Assembly (NCBI GenBank): GCA_934663655.1
Contig: CAKUKT010000031.1
Coordinates: 1-13,868 of the forward strand
DNA from: an uncultured Victivallaceae bacterium
GTDB taxonomy: Bacteria > Verrucomicrobiota > Lentisphaeria > Victivallales > Victivallaceae
Reading direction: 5' to 3'
DNA: 13,868 nucleotides
Shown: positions 6,496 to 13,676 of the stretch, piece by piece
Position numbering within the stretch: the first letter of the stretch is position 1
How the letters are laid out: each line of letters starts with the position of its first letter
The notes under the pieces: model-generated
Told to the model about the DNA's origin: nothing
Seen by the model: the letters and a program-made list of their open reading frames with translations, nothing else
Database searches by the model: none
Translations under genes and position numbers: made by a program

Positions 6496-7386
6496 ATGAG
6501 GATGGAGTGCGAAGCGGTCGCCAAGGTCAATCTCTTCCTCAAGGTTACCGGCAGACGTGATGATGGTTATCATGAACTGGAGACCTTGTTCTGGCCGTTC
6601 CCGGTGGTTGCCGATCGTCTGCAGGTCGAGTTCGACGCCGAGCCGGGAGTGACCCTGCGCTCCTCAGATCCGGAAATTCCGACCGATTCCCGCAATCTTG
6701 CCGTGCGAGCTGCGGAGCGTTATGCCGCCGCGGGGGGAATCGCTCCCGCCTGGAAACTCGTTCTCGATAAAAACATCCCGGTCGCCGCGGGGCTGGGCGG
6801 CGGCAGTTCCGATGCCGCCGCGGTGCTGCGGCTGCTCAACGACCGCTTCCGCAGGCTGAGCGAAACGGAACTGAAGCGGATCGCACTGGAACTCGGCGCC
6901 GATGTACCGTTTTTTCTCAATCCGGTTCCGGCGGTGGCAACCGGGGTCGGAGAGGTGATAACCCCGCTTGAAGGAGTTTTTTCTCCGCCGGATTTCCTCG
7001 TGCTTTTCCCGGGGTTTCCGGTCAGTGCGAAGTGGAGCTACTCCCACCTCGATCCCCGGCGAATCGGTCCGGCTGAACCCGGAAAGCCTGCTGCTCTCAT
7101 CGCTGCGCTCAGAAGCGGCGACGCCGCCGGAGTGGCGTCGGCATGGGAAAACGATCTGGAACCGCCGCTGTTCGTTAAATTCCCGCTGTTGCGGCTGCTG
7201 CGCGACGAACTGCTGGCCGCGGGTGCGGCGGGAGTGATGATTTCCGGCAGCGGGCCGTCACTTCTGGCGGTGTTTCCTCCCGGCGGCGGAGCGGCCCGCG
7301 CCGCCGCGGCGATCGCGGCGGCTCATCCGGAGAACCGGCAGCTGCGATTGTTCTTCTCCGGACGGAGTTTCGACGATGGCCGCTGA
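6496..7386 (+). CDS. ispE: 4-diphosphocytidyl-2-C-methyl-D-erythritol kinase
   Basis: IspE is the GHMP-superfamily kinase of the MEP isoprenoid pathway; it phosphorylates the 2-OH of CDP-methylerythritol with ATP. The 296-aa length is typical. The N-terminal substrate segment AKVNLFLKVTGRRDDGYHEL is followed by the GHMP glycine loop PVAAGLGGGSSDAAAVLRLL, the ELGADVPFFL segment, and the C-terminal ISGSGPSLLAVF motif. A long Ala/Gly-rich stretch (GGGAARAAAAIAAAHP) near the end matches the GC-rich coding style. The ATG at 6496 has GGGGGGA at 6482-6488 with a 7-nt spacer. An upstream start at 6448 would overlap the oxidoreductase and add residues not seen in the family. Its stop overlaps the ispH start by 11 nt, which suggests translational coupling. 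Confidence 0.95.
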   Translation: MRMECEAVAKVNLFLKVTGRRDDGYHELETLFWPFPVVADRLQVEFDAEPGVTLRSSDPEIPTDSRNLAVRAAERYAAAGGIAPAWKLVLDKNIPVAAGLGGGSSDAAAVLRLLNDRFRRLSETELKRIALELGADVPFFLNPVPAVATGVGEVITPLEGVFSPPDFLVLFPGFPVSAKWSYSHLDPRRIGPAEPGKPAALIAALRSGDAAGVASAWENDLEPPLFVKFPLLRLLRDELLAAGAAGVMISGSGPSLLAVFPPGGGAARAAAAIAAAHPENRQLRLFFSGRSFDDGR

Positions 7387-8263
7387 GCACGGGAGAACTC
7401 TGTTTGTCGCCGAAGTCTGTGGCTTCTGCGGTGGGGTAACCCGGGCGCTCGACGCATTCCGGCGGGCTGGTGCCGGAGGGGGGCCGGTCTACGTGTTGCG
7501 TGAACTGGTGCACAACTCCTTTGTGACCGGGGATATGAAACGCCATGGTGCGATATTCGTGCGGACGCCGGATGAAGTTCCGTCGGGCGCAACGTTGCTG
7601 ATCGGCGCTCACGGGGTGACGCCGGAGGTCGAACAAACGGCGCGGCGGCGTGGTCTCAACGTGGTCGATGCGACCTGTCCGCTGGTTAGAAATCTGCATC
7701 GCGCCGCTGCCGGACTTGACCGGAATCAGCAGCTGGTGCTTCACGGCAAGTCCGGACATCCGGAGGCCGAAGGTATTCTCGGCCATTCGCGTGCCGGAGC
7801 GAACTATCTGGTGGCGACTGCGGAGGAGGTCCGGGCGCTGCCCGAACTTTCCCGTCCGGTATTGCTGACTCAGACGACGCTGGGATATCACGAGGTTGAA
7901 AAGATCCGGCAGTTGTTGCGCCGCCGGTTCCCGAATCTGGAAACTCCGGGCGGGGTCTGCGATGCTTCGCGGCGTCGTCAGCTTGCGGTGGAGAAGCTGG
8001 CTGCGCGGTGTGAGGCGGTGGTGGTGATCGGTTCCTCCCACAGTTCCAATGCGAATGAACTGCGGGAAACCGCCGCCGGCATGGGGGTGAAGAGCTGGCT
8101 GGTTGATTCCCCGGAAGAGCTGCGTTTGGAATGCTTTCAGTCGGTTCGACGGCTCGGACTAACCGCCGGCGCCAGCACTCCGGATGAATTGATTCGTGCT
8201 GCTGTCGCACGATTGGAGGCGTTCGGTTTCATCACCGGCGGGGAGGGGACGGATGTATCTTGA
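7376..8263 (+). CDS. ispH: 4-hydroxy-3-methylbut-2-enyl diphosphate reductase
   Basis: IspH (LytB) is the [4Fe-4S] enzyme that ends the MEP pathway, reducing HMBPP to IPP and DMAPP. In this 295-aa protein the three cluster cysteines are Cys18 (GFCGGV), Cys101 (DATCPLV) and Cys195 (GGVCDASRRRQ). The diphosphate-binding histidines appear as His46 (LVHNSF), His79 (GAHGV) and His128 (GHPEAEG), with Glu130 in the position of the catalytic glutamate. TQTTL (165-169), SSNANEL (223-229) and TAGASTPD (263-270) complete the active site. The segment before SSN reads GSSH rather than the common GSKN or GGKN. The start overlaps ispE and the end overlaps dxs by 11 nt each, so these three are read as a coupled block. 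Confidence 0.95.
   Translation: MAAEHGRTLFVAEVCGFCGGVTRALDAFRRAGAGGGPVYVLRELVHNSFVTGDMKRHGAIFVRTPDEVPSGATLLIGAHGVTPEVEQTARRRGLNVVDATCPLVRNLHRAAAGLDRNQQLVLHGKSGHPEAEGILGHSRAGANYLVATAEEVRALPELSRPVLLTQTTLGYHEVEKIRQLLRRRFPNLETPGGVCDASRRRQLAVEKLAARCEAVVVIGSSHSSNANELRETAAGMGVKSWLVDSPEELRLECFQSVRRLGLTAGASTPDELIRAAVARLEAFGFITGGEGTDVS
8242..8246 (+). promoter_or_regulatory. Ribosome binding site of dxs inside ispH
   Basis: GGAGG lies within the last codons of ispH and 6 nt before the ATG at 8253. It fixes the dxs start and lets terminating ispH ribosomes reinitiate in the overlap. Confidence 0.7.
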
Positions 8264-10115
8264 AAGAATCAACTCTCCCGGCGATCTGGCGGGATTGTCG
8301 GTAACGGAACTCGAAGCTCTGGCCGATGAAATCCGGCGGCAGATAATCGTCACTGTCGGCGCCAACGGCGGCCATCTGGCTTCGAACCTCGGAGCGGTGG
8401 AACTGACGATTGCGTTACACCGGGTGTTCAATATTCCGGACGAGCCGCTCTTCTTCGATGTCGGTCACCAGGCTTACACTCATAAACTGCTGACCGGCCG
8501 GCGGGAGATTTTTTCCACTTTGCGGCAGTTCGGCGGCTGTTCCGGATTTCCGACTCCGGCGGAGTCGCGCTTCGACCCCGCGGCCGCCGGTCACGCCGGA
8601 ACGGCGATCTCGCTGGCGCTCGGCGCCGCCGTCGCCCGGGAGCGGCGCAATCAGCCCGGCAAAGCGATTGCGGTAGTCGGCGATGGTTCGCTCACCTGCG
8701 GCATTTCGCTCGAGGCGCTCAATGCCGCGCAGGCCGCCGGAAAGCATCTGCTGGTGATTCTCAACGACAACCAGATGTCGATTTCTCCCAATGTCGGCGG
8801 CATTGCCCGCGGTCTCAACCGCCTGATTTCCGGCGAACTCTACAACCGTTTCAAGCGGGCGGCGATCAATTTCGTCAGTTCCCTGCCCAGCCACCGTAAA
8901 ATCCGCCGCCTGCTGCACCGTCTGGAAGATATGGTCAAGGGGGCGTTGCTGCCGCCGGGGGTGATGTTTCAGGAACTCGGTGTACGCTACCTCGGACCGG
9001 TGAATGGACACTCTCTGCCGGATCTGCTGCGGATGCTCGAACGTATCCGTGATCTGGAGGGGCCGATGATTCTCCATGTACTGACCGAAAAGGGGCGCGG
9101 CTGCGATTTCGCAAGCCGCGATCCCGAGCGTTATCACGGTGTCTCCGGATTTGATCCGGAGAGCGGCTGCCTGCGTTCCGGCGGCGGCGACAACTTCTCC
9201 CGCGCCTTCGGGCGCGCGGTCTGCCGGATGGCGGAACTCCATCCGGAACTGGAGACGGTTTCCGCGGCGATGATTCGCGGTACCGGTCTGGAGGAGTTTT
9301 CGCGCCGTTTCCCGCTGCGCTGCCATGACGTCGGCATCGCTGAGGAACATGCGGCCGCCTTTGCCGCCGGACTCGCCGCGGGGGGCCGCCGCCCGGTGTG
9401 TGCGATCTACGCCACCTTCATGCAGCGGGCGCTCGACAGCGTTTATCACGAGACGGTGCTGAATAACTTCCCGGTGATATTCGCACTCGACCGGGCTGGA
9501 ATTGTCGAGGACGGCCCCACCCATCACGGGATTTACGATCTGGGTTTTCTGCGCGGCTTGCCCGGTCTGGTGATCATGGCCCCGGCGGATGAACGCGAAC
9601 TCGAACAGATGCTCTTTTTTGCTTATGATCTGGCGCGTCCGGTGGTCATCCGTTATCCGCGCGGAGCCGGGGCGCGTGACGCCCGCTATGCCGGTGCGGC
9701 CGTTTCGCCGCTGCGGCTCGGCAGGGCGCAGCTGCTCACCGAGGGGCCGGGGGCGGTGATCTGGGCGATGGGGCCGGAGGTGGACACGGCGCTGGCGGTC
9801 GCCGACGAACTGCTCCGGCGCGGTGAAGCTGCTCCGACGGTGGTGAATCTGCGCTTCGTCGCGCCCTTTGATGTCGAACTCGCCCGGAGTTTCGCCCCGG
9901 GACGACTCCATGTCACCATCGAAAACCATCGCTGCGTCGGCGGGCTTTACAGCACACTCGCCGAGAATCTTCCCGGCGCCCGGATTATTCCCTGCGGCTG
10001 GCCAGACGAGATCATCGGACACGGAGATGCTGCCGCTCTCCGGGAGAAATATGCTCTGACCGCGACGGCGATCGCTGCGCGGATCGGTGCGGCGGTCACT
10101 CCTGCGCAGTCATGA
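8253..10115 (+). CDS. dxs: 1-deoxy-D-xylulose-5-phosphate synthase
   Basis: Dxs is the thiamine-diphosphate enzyme that condenses pyruvate and glyceraldehyde 3-phosphate, the entry step of the MEP pathway, whose product also feeds thiamine and pyridoxal synthesis. At 620 aa it is complete. The ThDP/Mg motif runs from GDGSLTCGISLEALN (143-157) to LNDNQMSIS (170-178). His41 (GGHLASNLG) and His72 (DVGHQAYTHK) fit the active-site histidines, Glu365 in EEHAAAF is the cofactor-activating glutamate, and GPTHHGIYDL (421-430) and VTIENHRCVGG (554-564) follow. The loop usually written GHSSTSIS reads GHAGTAIS (112-119), a variant. ATG 8253 has GGAGG at 8242-8246 with a 6-nt spacer; an upstream start at 8196 would run far into ispH. 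Its last 20 nt overlap the end of the opposite PfkB gene. Confidence 0.96.
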   Translation: MYLERINSPGDLAGLSVTELEALADEIRRQIIVTVGANGGHLASNLGAVELTIALHRVFNIPDEPLFFDVGHQAYTHKLLTGRREIFSTLRQFGGCSGFPTPAESRFDPAAAGHAGTAISLALGAAVARERRNQPGKAIAVVGDGSLTCGISLEALNAAQAAGKHLLVILNDNQMSISPNVGGIARGLNRLISGELYNRFKRAAINFVSSLPSHRKIRRLLHRLEDMVKGALLPPGVMFQELGVRYLGPVNGHSLPDLLRMLERIRDLEGPMILHVLTEKGRGCDFASRDPERYHGVSGFDPESGCLRSGGGDNFSRAFGRAVCRMAELHPELETVSAAMIRGTGLEEFSRRFPLRCHDVGIAEEHAAAFAAGLAAGGRRPVCAIYATFMQRALDSVYHETVLNNFPVIFALDRAGIVEDGPTHHGIYDLGFLRGLPGLVIMAPADERELEQMLFFAYDLARPVVIRYPRGAGARDARYAGAAVSPLRLGRAQLLTEGPGAVIWAMGPEVDTALAVADELLRRGEAAPTVVNLRFVAPFDVELARSFAPGRLHVTIENHRCVGGLYSTLAENLPGARIIPCGWPDEIIGHGDAAALREKYALTATAIAARIGAAVTPAQS

Positions 10116-11025
10116 CAATCGCCGCCGCCAGCCGGTCGGCGTCGGCACGGGTGAAGTCACCGGAACGGGCCGAAAGGCAGTTCGCACAGGCCGCTCCGAG
10201 CGCGGCGCGGAACGCGGTGAAGAGCTCTTCGCCGTTGACTATTTCGCTGAGCAGCACTGCGCTGGCGCTGTCGCCGCAGCCGAGGGGGCTTACCACTTCG
10301 ACTTCCGACAGCGTATAGCGGACGATCCGGCGGCCGTCGCCGGCGAACGCGGCTCCCGCTCCGTCGGTGATCGCCGCTCCGGCAATCGGAAAACGTGCGA
10401 ATAACGTCCGGATGCCGTTGCAGATGCCGGAAACACCGGTGAGCGCGGCGAGTTCCGCGCGATTGATCTTGATGAAAATCCTTCCTCCCGCCGTAAGCAG
10501 TGGTTCGATCGCCTTGCAGGCGTCAACCAGCAGCGGCAGATCATGGCGGCGAGCGGCAGCTCCCGCCCGGTGATAGAGTTCCGGGGTGGTGTCGCCGGGA
10601 AGCGAACCGCACAGCGCCGCGCCGTCGGCGTCGGCGAGCAACCCGTCGAAAATCCGCAGCAGTTCGTCAACCTCCGCTGCGGTGGCCGTGAATGACGGTT
10701 CAATCAACTCGGTCATCGCTCCGCTCCGCTGATCCAGCACCGTGGTGCAGCAGCGGGTGGGGGTCGTCGTCGCGGCGGAACGAAATTCAATGCCTTCCTC
10801 CCGCAACGCCCGTTCCAGCAGACTACCGTTGAATCCGCCGCAGAACTGGGCCAGTATCGCTTCCGCCGCCCCGAAGCCGCGCGCCGCCCGGCAGAAATTA
10901 ACCCCCTTGCCGGCCGCGTAGGCGTCCATGCATTCGGCCCGGTTCACTTCACCTGGTTGGAACTCCTTGAAAAATAAACTCTTCTGCCAGGCCGGATTCG
11001 GCCCCATCGCGATGATTTTTTTCAT
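10096..11025 (-). CDS. PfkB-family sugar kinase (1-phosphofructokinase/tagatose-6-phosphate kinase-like), altered substrate site
   Basis: This 309-aa kinase of the ribokinase/PfkB family is closest in pattern to the FruK/LacC hexose-phosphate branch. It has GEVNRA (25-30), the AGKGVN glycine signature (38-43), GSLPG (140-144), the KINRAELAALTG segment (186-197) and a C-terminal GCGDSASA with Asp252 as the predicted catalytic base. Two points differ from textbook members. The N-terminal substrate motif reads NPAWQK (10-15), where FruK and LacC carry an Asp (as in NPAYD or NPSVD), and the usual GAGDS reads GCGDS. The catalytic machinery looks intact, so I expect an active kinase, but 1-phosphofructokinase activity should not be assumed. 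A GGGAG in the end of the alcohol dehydrogenase gene serves as the ribosome site, and only 2 nt separate the two genes. Confidence 0.85.
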   Translation of the reverse strand: MKKIIAMGPNPAWQKSLFFKEFQPGEVNRAECMDAYAAGKGVNFCRAARGFGAAEAILAQFCGGFNGSLLERALREEGIEFRSAATTTPTRCCTTVLDQRSGAMTELIEPSFTATAAEVDELLRIFDGLLADADGAALCGSLPGDTTPELYHRAGAAARRHDLPLLVDACKAIEPLLTAGGRIFIKINRAELAALTGVSGICNGIRTLFARFPIAGAAITDGAGAAFAGDGRRIVRYTLSEVEVVSPLGCGDSASAVLLSEIVNGEELFTAFRAALGAACANCLSARSGDFTRADADRLAAAIVMTAQE

Positions 11026-11027
11026 GT

Positions 11028-12146
11028 TCAGATCAGCTCCCGGACTATTTCCGCGACCTCCTCATCCGAAAGATCACAGGGGTTGCTTTTCATGCTTCCC
11101 GAACGGCAGTTGGCGACGATGAAGGGAATGTCCTGTTCCGTAAGGCCGTACTCCCGGAAATCGGCCGGTAAGCCGAACTGCCGACGCCGAATTGCAATGG
11201 CTTCGATCAGCCGTTCCGGATCGTCGTTTCCGCACAGCAGCAAGGCAAGTTCCCGAAGTTGAGGCGTTGCCGCGCCGAGATTGCGCCGCAGCACCGCGGT
11301 GAGCAACACCGCGCAGGCGATGCCGTGCGGTACGTGGCGGCGGCCACCCACCGGATGGGCGATGCCGTGAACCGCTCCGAGGCCGGAACTCACAAACGCG
11401 GAACCCGCCAGCATACTGCCGTGAACGATCCGATCGACCGCGGCATCCGTCCGGTGGCCGCCGTCGGCGGCAATCGCCGACAACCCCGACCAGAGTTCAT
11501 CCGCCGCCGCCCGCGCCAGCAGCCGGCTGAGCGCGTCGGCGCGCCGCGAAATGAAGCTCTCCAGCGCCTGGGTCAGCGCATCGAACGCACTCGCCGCAAA
11601 CACCGAAGGCGGCGCTTCCGCCGCCAGTTCCGGATCGACCAGCGCCACATCCGCAGTCATCCCGGGCGCCCGCAGCGATTGCTTGATTCCGGTCGCCGGA
11701 TCGCAAAGCACCGCATTGGGAGTTATCTCCGCTCCGGTACCGGCGGTCGTGGGCACCGCGGCAAAGAATATTTCCCGTCCAACAGGTTTGCCCCGACCGT
11801 AAAAAGCCTCCTCGACCGAACCGGGGAAGTTCGCCAGCACGGCCACCGCCTTGGCTCCATCGATCGCGCTGCCGCCGCCCCAGCCGACCACCGCCGTCGC
11901 CGAAACCCGGCGAACCATATCACGAACCTCCGAGACCGCATCGAGCGGTACTTCCGCCGGAAAGCCGCCGAAAATTTCCGCCTCAACGCCCGGACGCAGT
12001 CGGGGAATAATTTCCGCTCGAATCCGCTCTTCGCTGTGTCGGCCGCAAATCACCACCACCCGACCGTCGGGGAGCAGTTCGGGAAGCCGGAAGCGGATCC
12101 CCCGGCCGAAATTGATCACCGGCGGCAGTTCAGTTTGAAACTTCAT
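11028..12146 (-). CDS. Iron-type (group III) alcohol dehydrogenase
   Basis: At 372 aa it has the usual length for Fe-dependent alcohol dehydrogenases of the FucO/AdhB kind, which reduce aldehydes or oxidise alcohols with NAD(P)H. The nucleotide motif GGGSAIDGAKA (90-100) is followed by PTTAGTGAEIT (132-142). The metal site contains Asp189 (FDALTQAL), His260 (GAVHGIAHP) and His274 (VPHG). The position occupied by a second ligand His in FucO (DALTH) is Gln193 here. The frame is open to 12656, but that extension is the shadow of rnc. The ATG at 12146 has GGAGGAG at 12152-12158 with a 5-nt spacer and overlaps the end of rnc by 17 nt. Physiological substrate is unknown; pairing with a sugar kinase is suggestive only. 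Confidence 0.9.
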   Translation of the reverse strand: MKFQTELPPVINFGRGIRFRLPELLPDGRVVVICGRHSEERIRAEIIPRLRPGVEAEIFGGFPAEVPLDAVSEVRDMVRRVSATAVVGWGGGSAIDGAKAVAVLANFPGSVEEAFYGRGKPVGREIFFAAVPTTAGTGAEITPNAVLCDPATGIKQSLRAPGMTADVALVDPELAAEAPPSVFAASAFDALTQALESFISRRADALSRLLARAAADELWSGLSAIAADGGHRTDAAVDRIVHGSMLAGSAFVSSGLGAVHGIAHPVGGRRHVPHGIACAVLLTAVLRRNLGAATPQLRELALLLCGNDDPERLIEAIAIRRRQFGLPADFREYGLTEQDIPFIVANCRSGSMKSNPCDLSDEEVAEIVRELI

Positions 12147-12828
12147 GGTCTCTCCTCCCGCTGAAATATTGATAAAGGCGCCGGGCTGCATCCATCTCCG
12201 CCAATTTGCGGCTCCGCCCCCGCCCCAGCGCCACCACTCCGAACAGTCGCGATTCGACTTCGTAGGTCGGCAGATGCTGCGGTCCGGCAATCCGCAGCAC
12301 TGTGTAGCGCGGTGTGGCGCCGCGACGGCTCTGCGCGTATTCCTGCAACAGGCCTTTGGGATTGGTCTCCGCCAGCAGCCGACGCGGTTCCGGGTAGGTG
12401 GCGGCGAAAAGATCGAGAAAAAAACGCCGGGTCGTCTCAAAACCGAGTTCCAGATAACATGCTCCCGCCACCGCTTCAAAGAGATCGGCCAGGATCGAGT
12501 CGCGATCCGCCCCTCCCGCACTGGCCTCGCCGCGCCCGATTTGCACGATGGAACCGAGTTCAAGCGAACGGGCCAGCCCGGCAAAGGTCGATTCACACGC
12601 CAGCACCGCCCGCATCCGCGACAATTCTCCCTCGTCCGCTTCCGGATAGCGCGCAATCAGATAGTCGCTGAGAATGATCTCCAGCACCGCGTCGCCGAGA
12701 AATTCCAGACGCTGATTGTCGAACGGCAGTTCGTTCTCCACCGCGTAGGTGCGGTGAGTCCTCGCTTCAGCGAATCGCCCGGAGGAATTTCCCAGCAGTT
12801 CCAGAAGTCTGTTTTTATCCAGTGCCAT
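12130..12828 (-). CDS. rnc: Ribonuclease III
   Basis: RNase III is the double-stranded-RNA endonuclease that processes rRNA precursors and structured mRNAs; it acts as a homodimer in the cytoplasm. The 232-aa protein has an N-terminal nuclease domain with the signature DNQRLEFLGDAVLE (37-50; Glu42 and Asp46 metal ligands) and DSILADLFEAVAGACYLE (110-127; Asp115 and Glu118). A C-terminal dsRNA-binding domain runs from NPKGLLQEYAQ (156-166) to GRGRSRKLAEMDAARRLY (202-219). The residue matching E. coli Glu38 is Gln39, a variation seen in other bacterial enzymes. GGGTGA precedes the ATG at 12828, and the kinase gene before it ends 12 nt upstream. In many bacteria rnc pairs with era or acpP; here its partners are an LPS kinase and metabolic genes. 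Confidence 0.95.
   Translation of the reverse strand: MALDKNRLLELLGNSSGRFAEARTHRTYAVENELPFDNQRLEFLGDAVLEIILSDYLIARYPEADEGELSRMRAVLACESTFAGLARSLELGSIVQIGRGEASAGGADRDSILADLFEAVAGACYLELGFETTRRFFLDLFAATYPEPRRLLAETNPKGLLQEYAQSRRGATPRYTVLRIAGPQHLPTYEVESRLFGVVALGRGRSRKLAEMDAARRLYQYFSGRRDHEVSN
12152..12158 (-). promoter_or_regulatory. Strong ribosome binding site of the alcohol dehydrogenase inside rnc
   Basis: GGAGGAG on the minus strand stands 5 nt before the ATG at 12146 and lies inside the rnc coding sequence. It decides the start against the long upstream open frame. Confidence 0.75.
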
Positions 12829-12840
12829 GATTTCACCCGT

Positions 12841-13665
12841 TTATTTGCCGCGTATCCGGGAGGCCAGATAGGCGATCCGTTCGGTCAGGGCGGTTCCGGA
12901 GAGGTCAATCCCGGTACATTCAAGATATCTGGAGGCGAACCAGGCGCTGTACTCCACCGGATCCGGGTGCACCGCCTGCGCGGCTCTCTGCTCTTCCCGC
13001 AGAAATGAGCTCGCCAGCCGGGCAAGTTCGCGACGGCGGCGCTTTTTCCCGAGCGGCTGCTCCGAAAGGCGACAGCCGTCCAGATCGATAACCCCCAGTT
13101 CAAAAGGACCGTCGTCTCCGCCTGCCGTGCAGTAGAGATTGCGTAGATTCAGGTCGCCGTGTTCGAAGCCTCCCGCGTGGATTCTCGCCAGCAGCTTCAC
13201 TGCCGCGACCGCCAGTTCGGTCGCCGTTTTCCGGTCCACCTGGTGAACATAGCGGTCGAGAAAACGGGTCTCCGCCGGCAGCGCCGCCGTCACCAGCAGA
13301 TCACATCGCACCAGCAGCGAACGGCGCCGCCGCAGCGCCGCAAGCACCGGCGGAGTCGCCACCTTGAGCGCGGCCAGACGCAGCGCCCCCGCCAGCGTCC
13401 GCAGCGGCCGCGGTTTGCGGAAATTGTAACGCAGACATCGCCAGAACCCCCGGTGACGGGAAAGCTTGATGAAAAGCTGATCATTCACCGCCGCCAGCGT
13501 TTTGGGACGGTTCTTGATTACCCGACCGTTCTCCGCGAGTACCGGCAGCTGCTCCGGAGCAACTGAAAAACCGGAAGCCAGCCAGCCGCGATATCCGCCG
13601 CTCCGGCAGCGGCGATATCCGGCCGAGACCAAGCCCGTCGGATTTTCGCCACCCCGGTTTTTCAT
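12841..13665 (-). CDS. Lipopolysaccharide kinase, InaA/WaaP/KdkA type
   Basis: This 274-aa protein-kinase-like enzyme belongs to the group that phosphorylates heptose or Kdo in the LPS inner core. The fold markers are Lys67 (FIKLSRHRGFW, the likely ATP-anchoring strand), the catalytic loop HGDLNLRN (169-176) with Asp171, and the metal motif VIDLDGCRL (192-200) with Asp194. The N-terminal region up to about residue 60 lacks clear family features. Several Arg-rich stretches (LRRRRSLL, KKRRRREL) suggest contact with acidic membrane lipid or RNA. Which sugar is modified cannot be told from sequence; WaaP acts on heptose I and KdkA on Kdo. The ATG follows the stop of the LeuB-like gene by 11 nt with a weak GGGA. 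It precedes rnc by 12 nt, so it is in the same transcript. Confidence 0.85.
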   Translation of the reverse strand: MKNRGGENPTGLVSAGYRRCRSGGYRGWLASGFSVAPEQLPVLAENGRVIKNRPKTLAAVNDQLFIKLSRHRGFWRCLRYNFRKPRPLRTLAGALRLAALKVATPPVLAALRRRRSLLVRCDLLVTAALPAETRFLDRYVHQVDRKTATELAVAAVKLLARIHAGGFEHGDLNLRNLYCTAGGDDGPFELGVIDLDGCRLSEQPLGKKRRRRELARLASSFLREEQRAAQAVHPDPVEYSAWFASRYLECTGIDLSGTALTERIAYLASRIRGK

Positions 13666-13676
13666 CGTCGTCCCGT

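Noticed and set aside
5385..6542. 385-codon minus-strand open frame opposite the oxidoreductase
   Set aside because: It is fully antisense to a gene with intact Rossmann and catalytic motifs, and its translation has no recognisable motif.
8415..10022. Long open frame on the minus strand (535 codons) opposite dxs
   Set aside because: It lies wholly antisense to a clear full-length DXS. Its translation is Arg/His/Gln-rich without any domain and is explained by GC-rich third positions of dxs.
11259..12164. 301-codon plus-strand open frame opposite the alcohol dehydrogenase
   Set aside because: Arg-rich low-complexity translation, antisense to a well-supported gene with a strong ribosome site.
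12147..12656. N-terminal extension of the alcohol dehydrogenase frame into rnc
   Set aside because: The 170 extra residues are Arg/Trp/Cys-rich shadow of rnc. The real start is fixed by GGAGGAG at 12152-12158 and by the family length.
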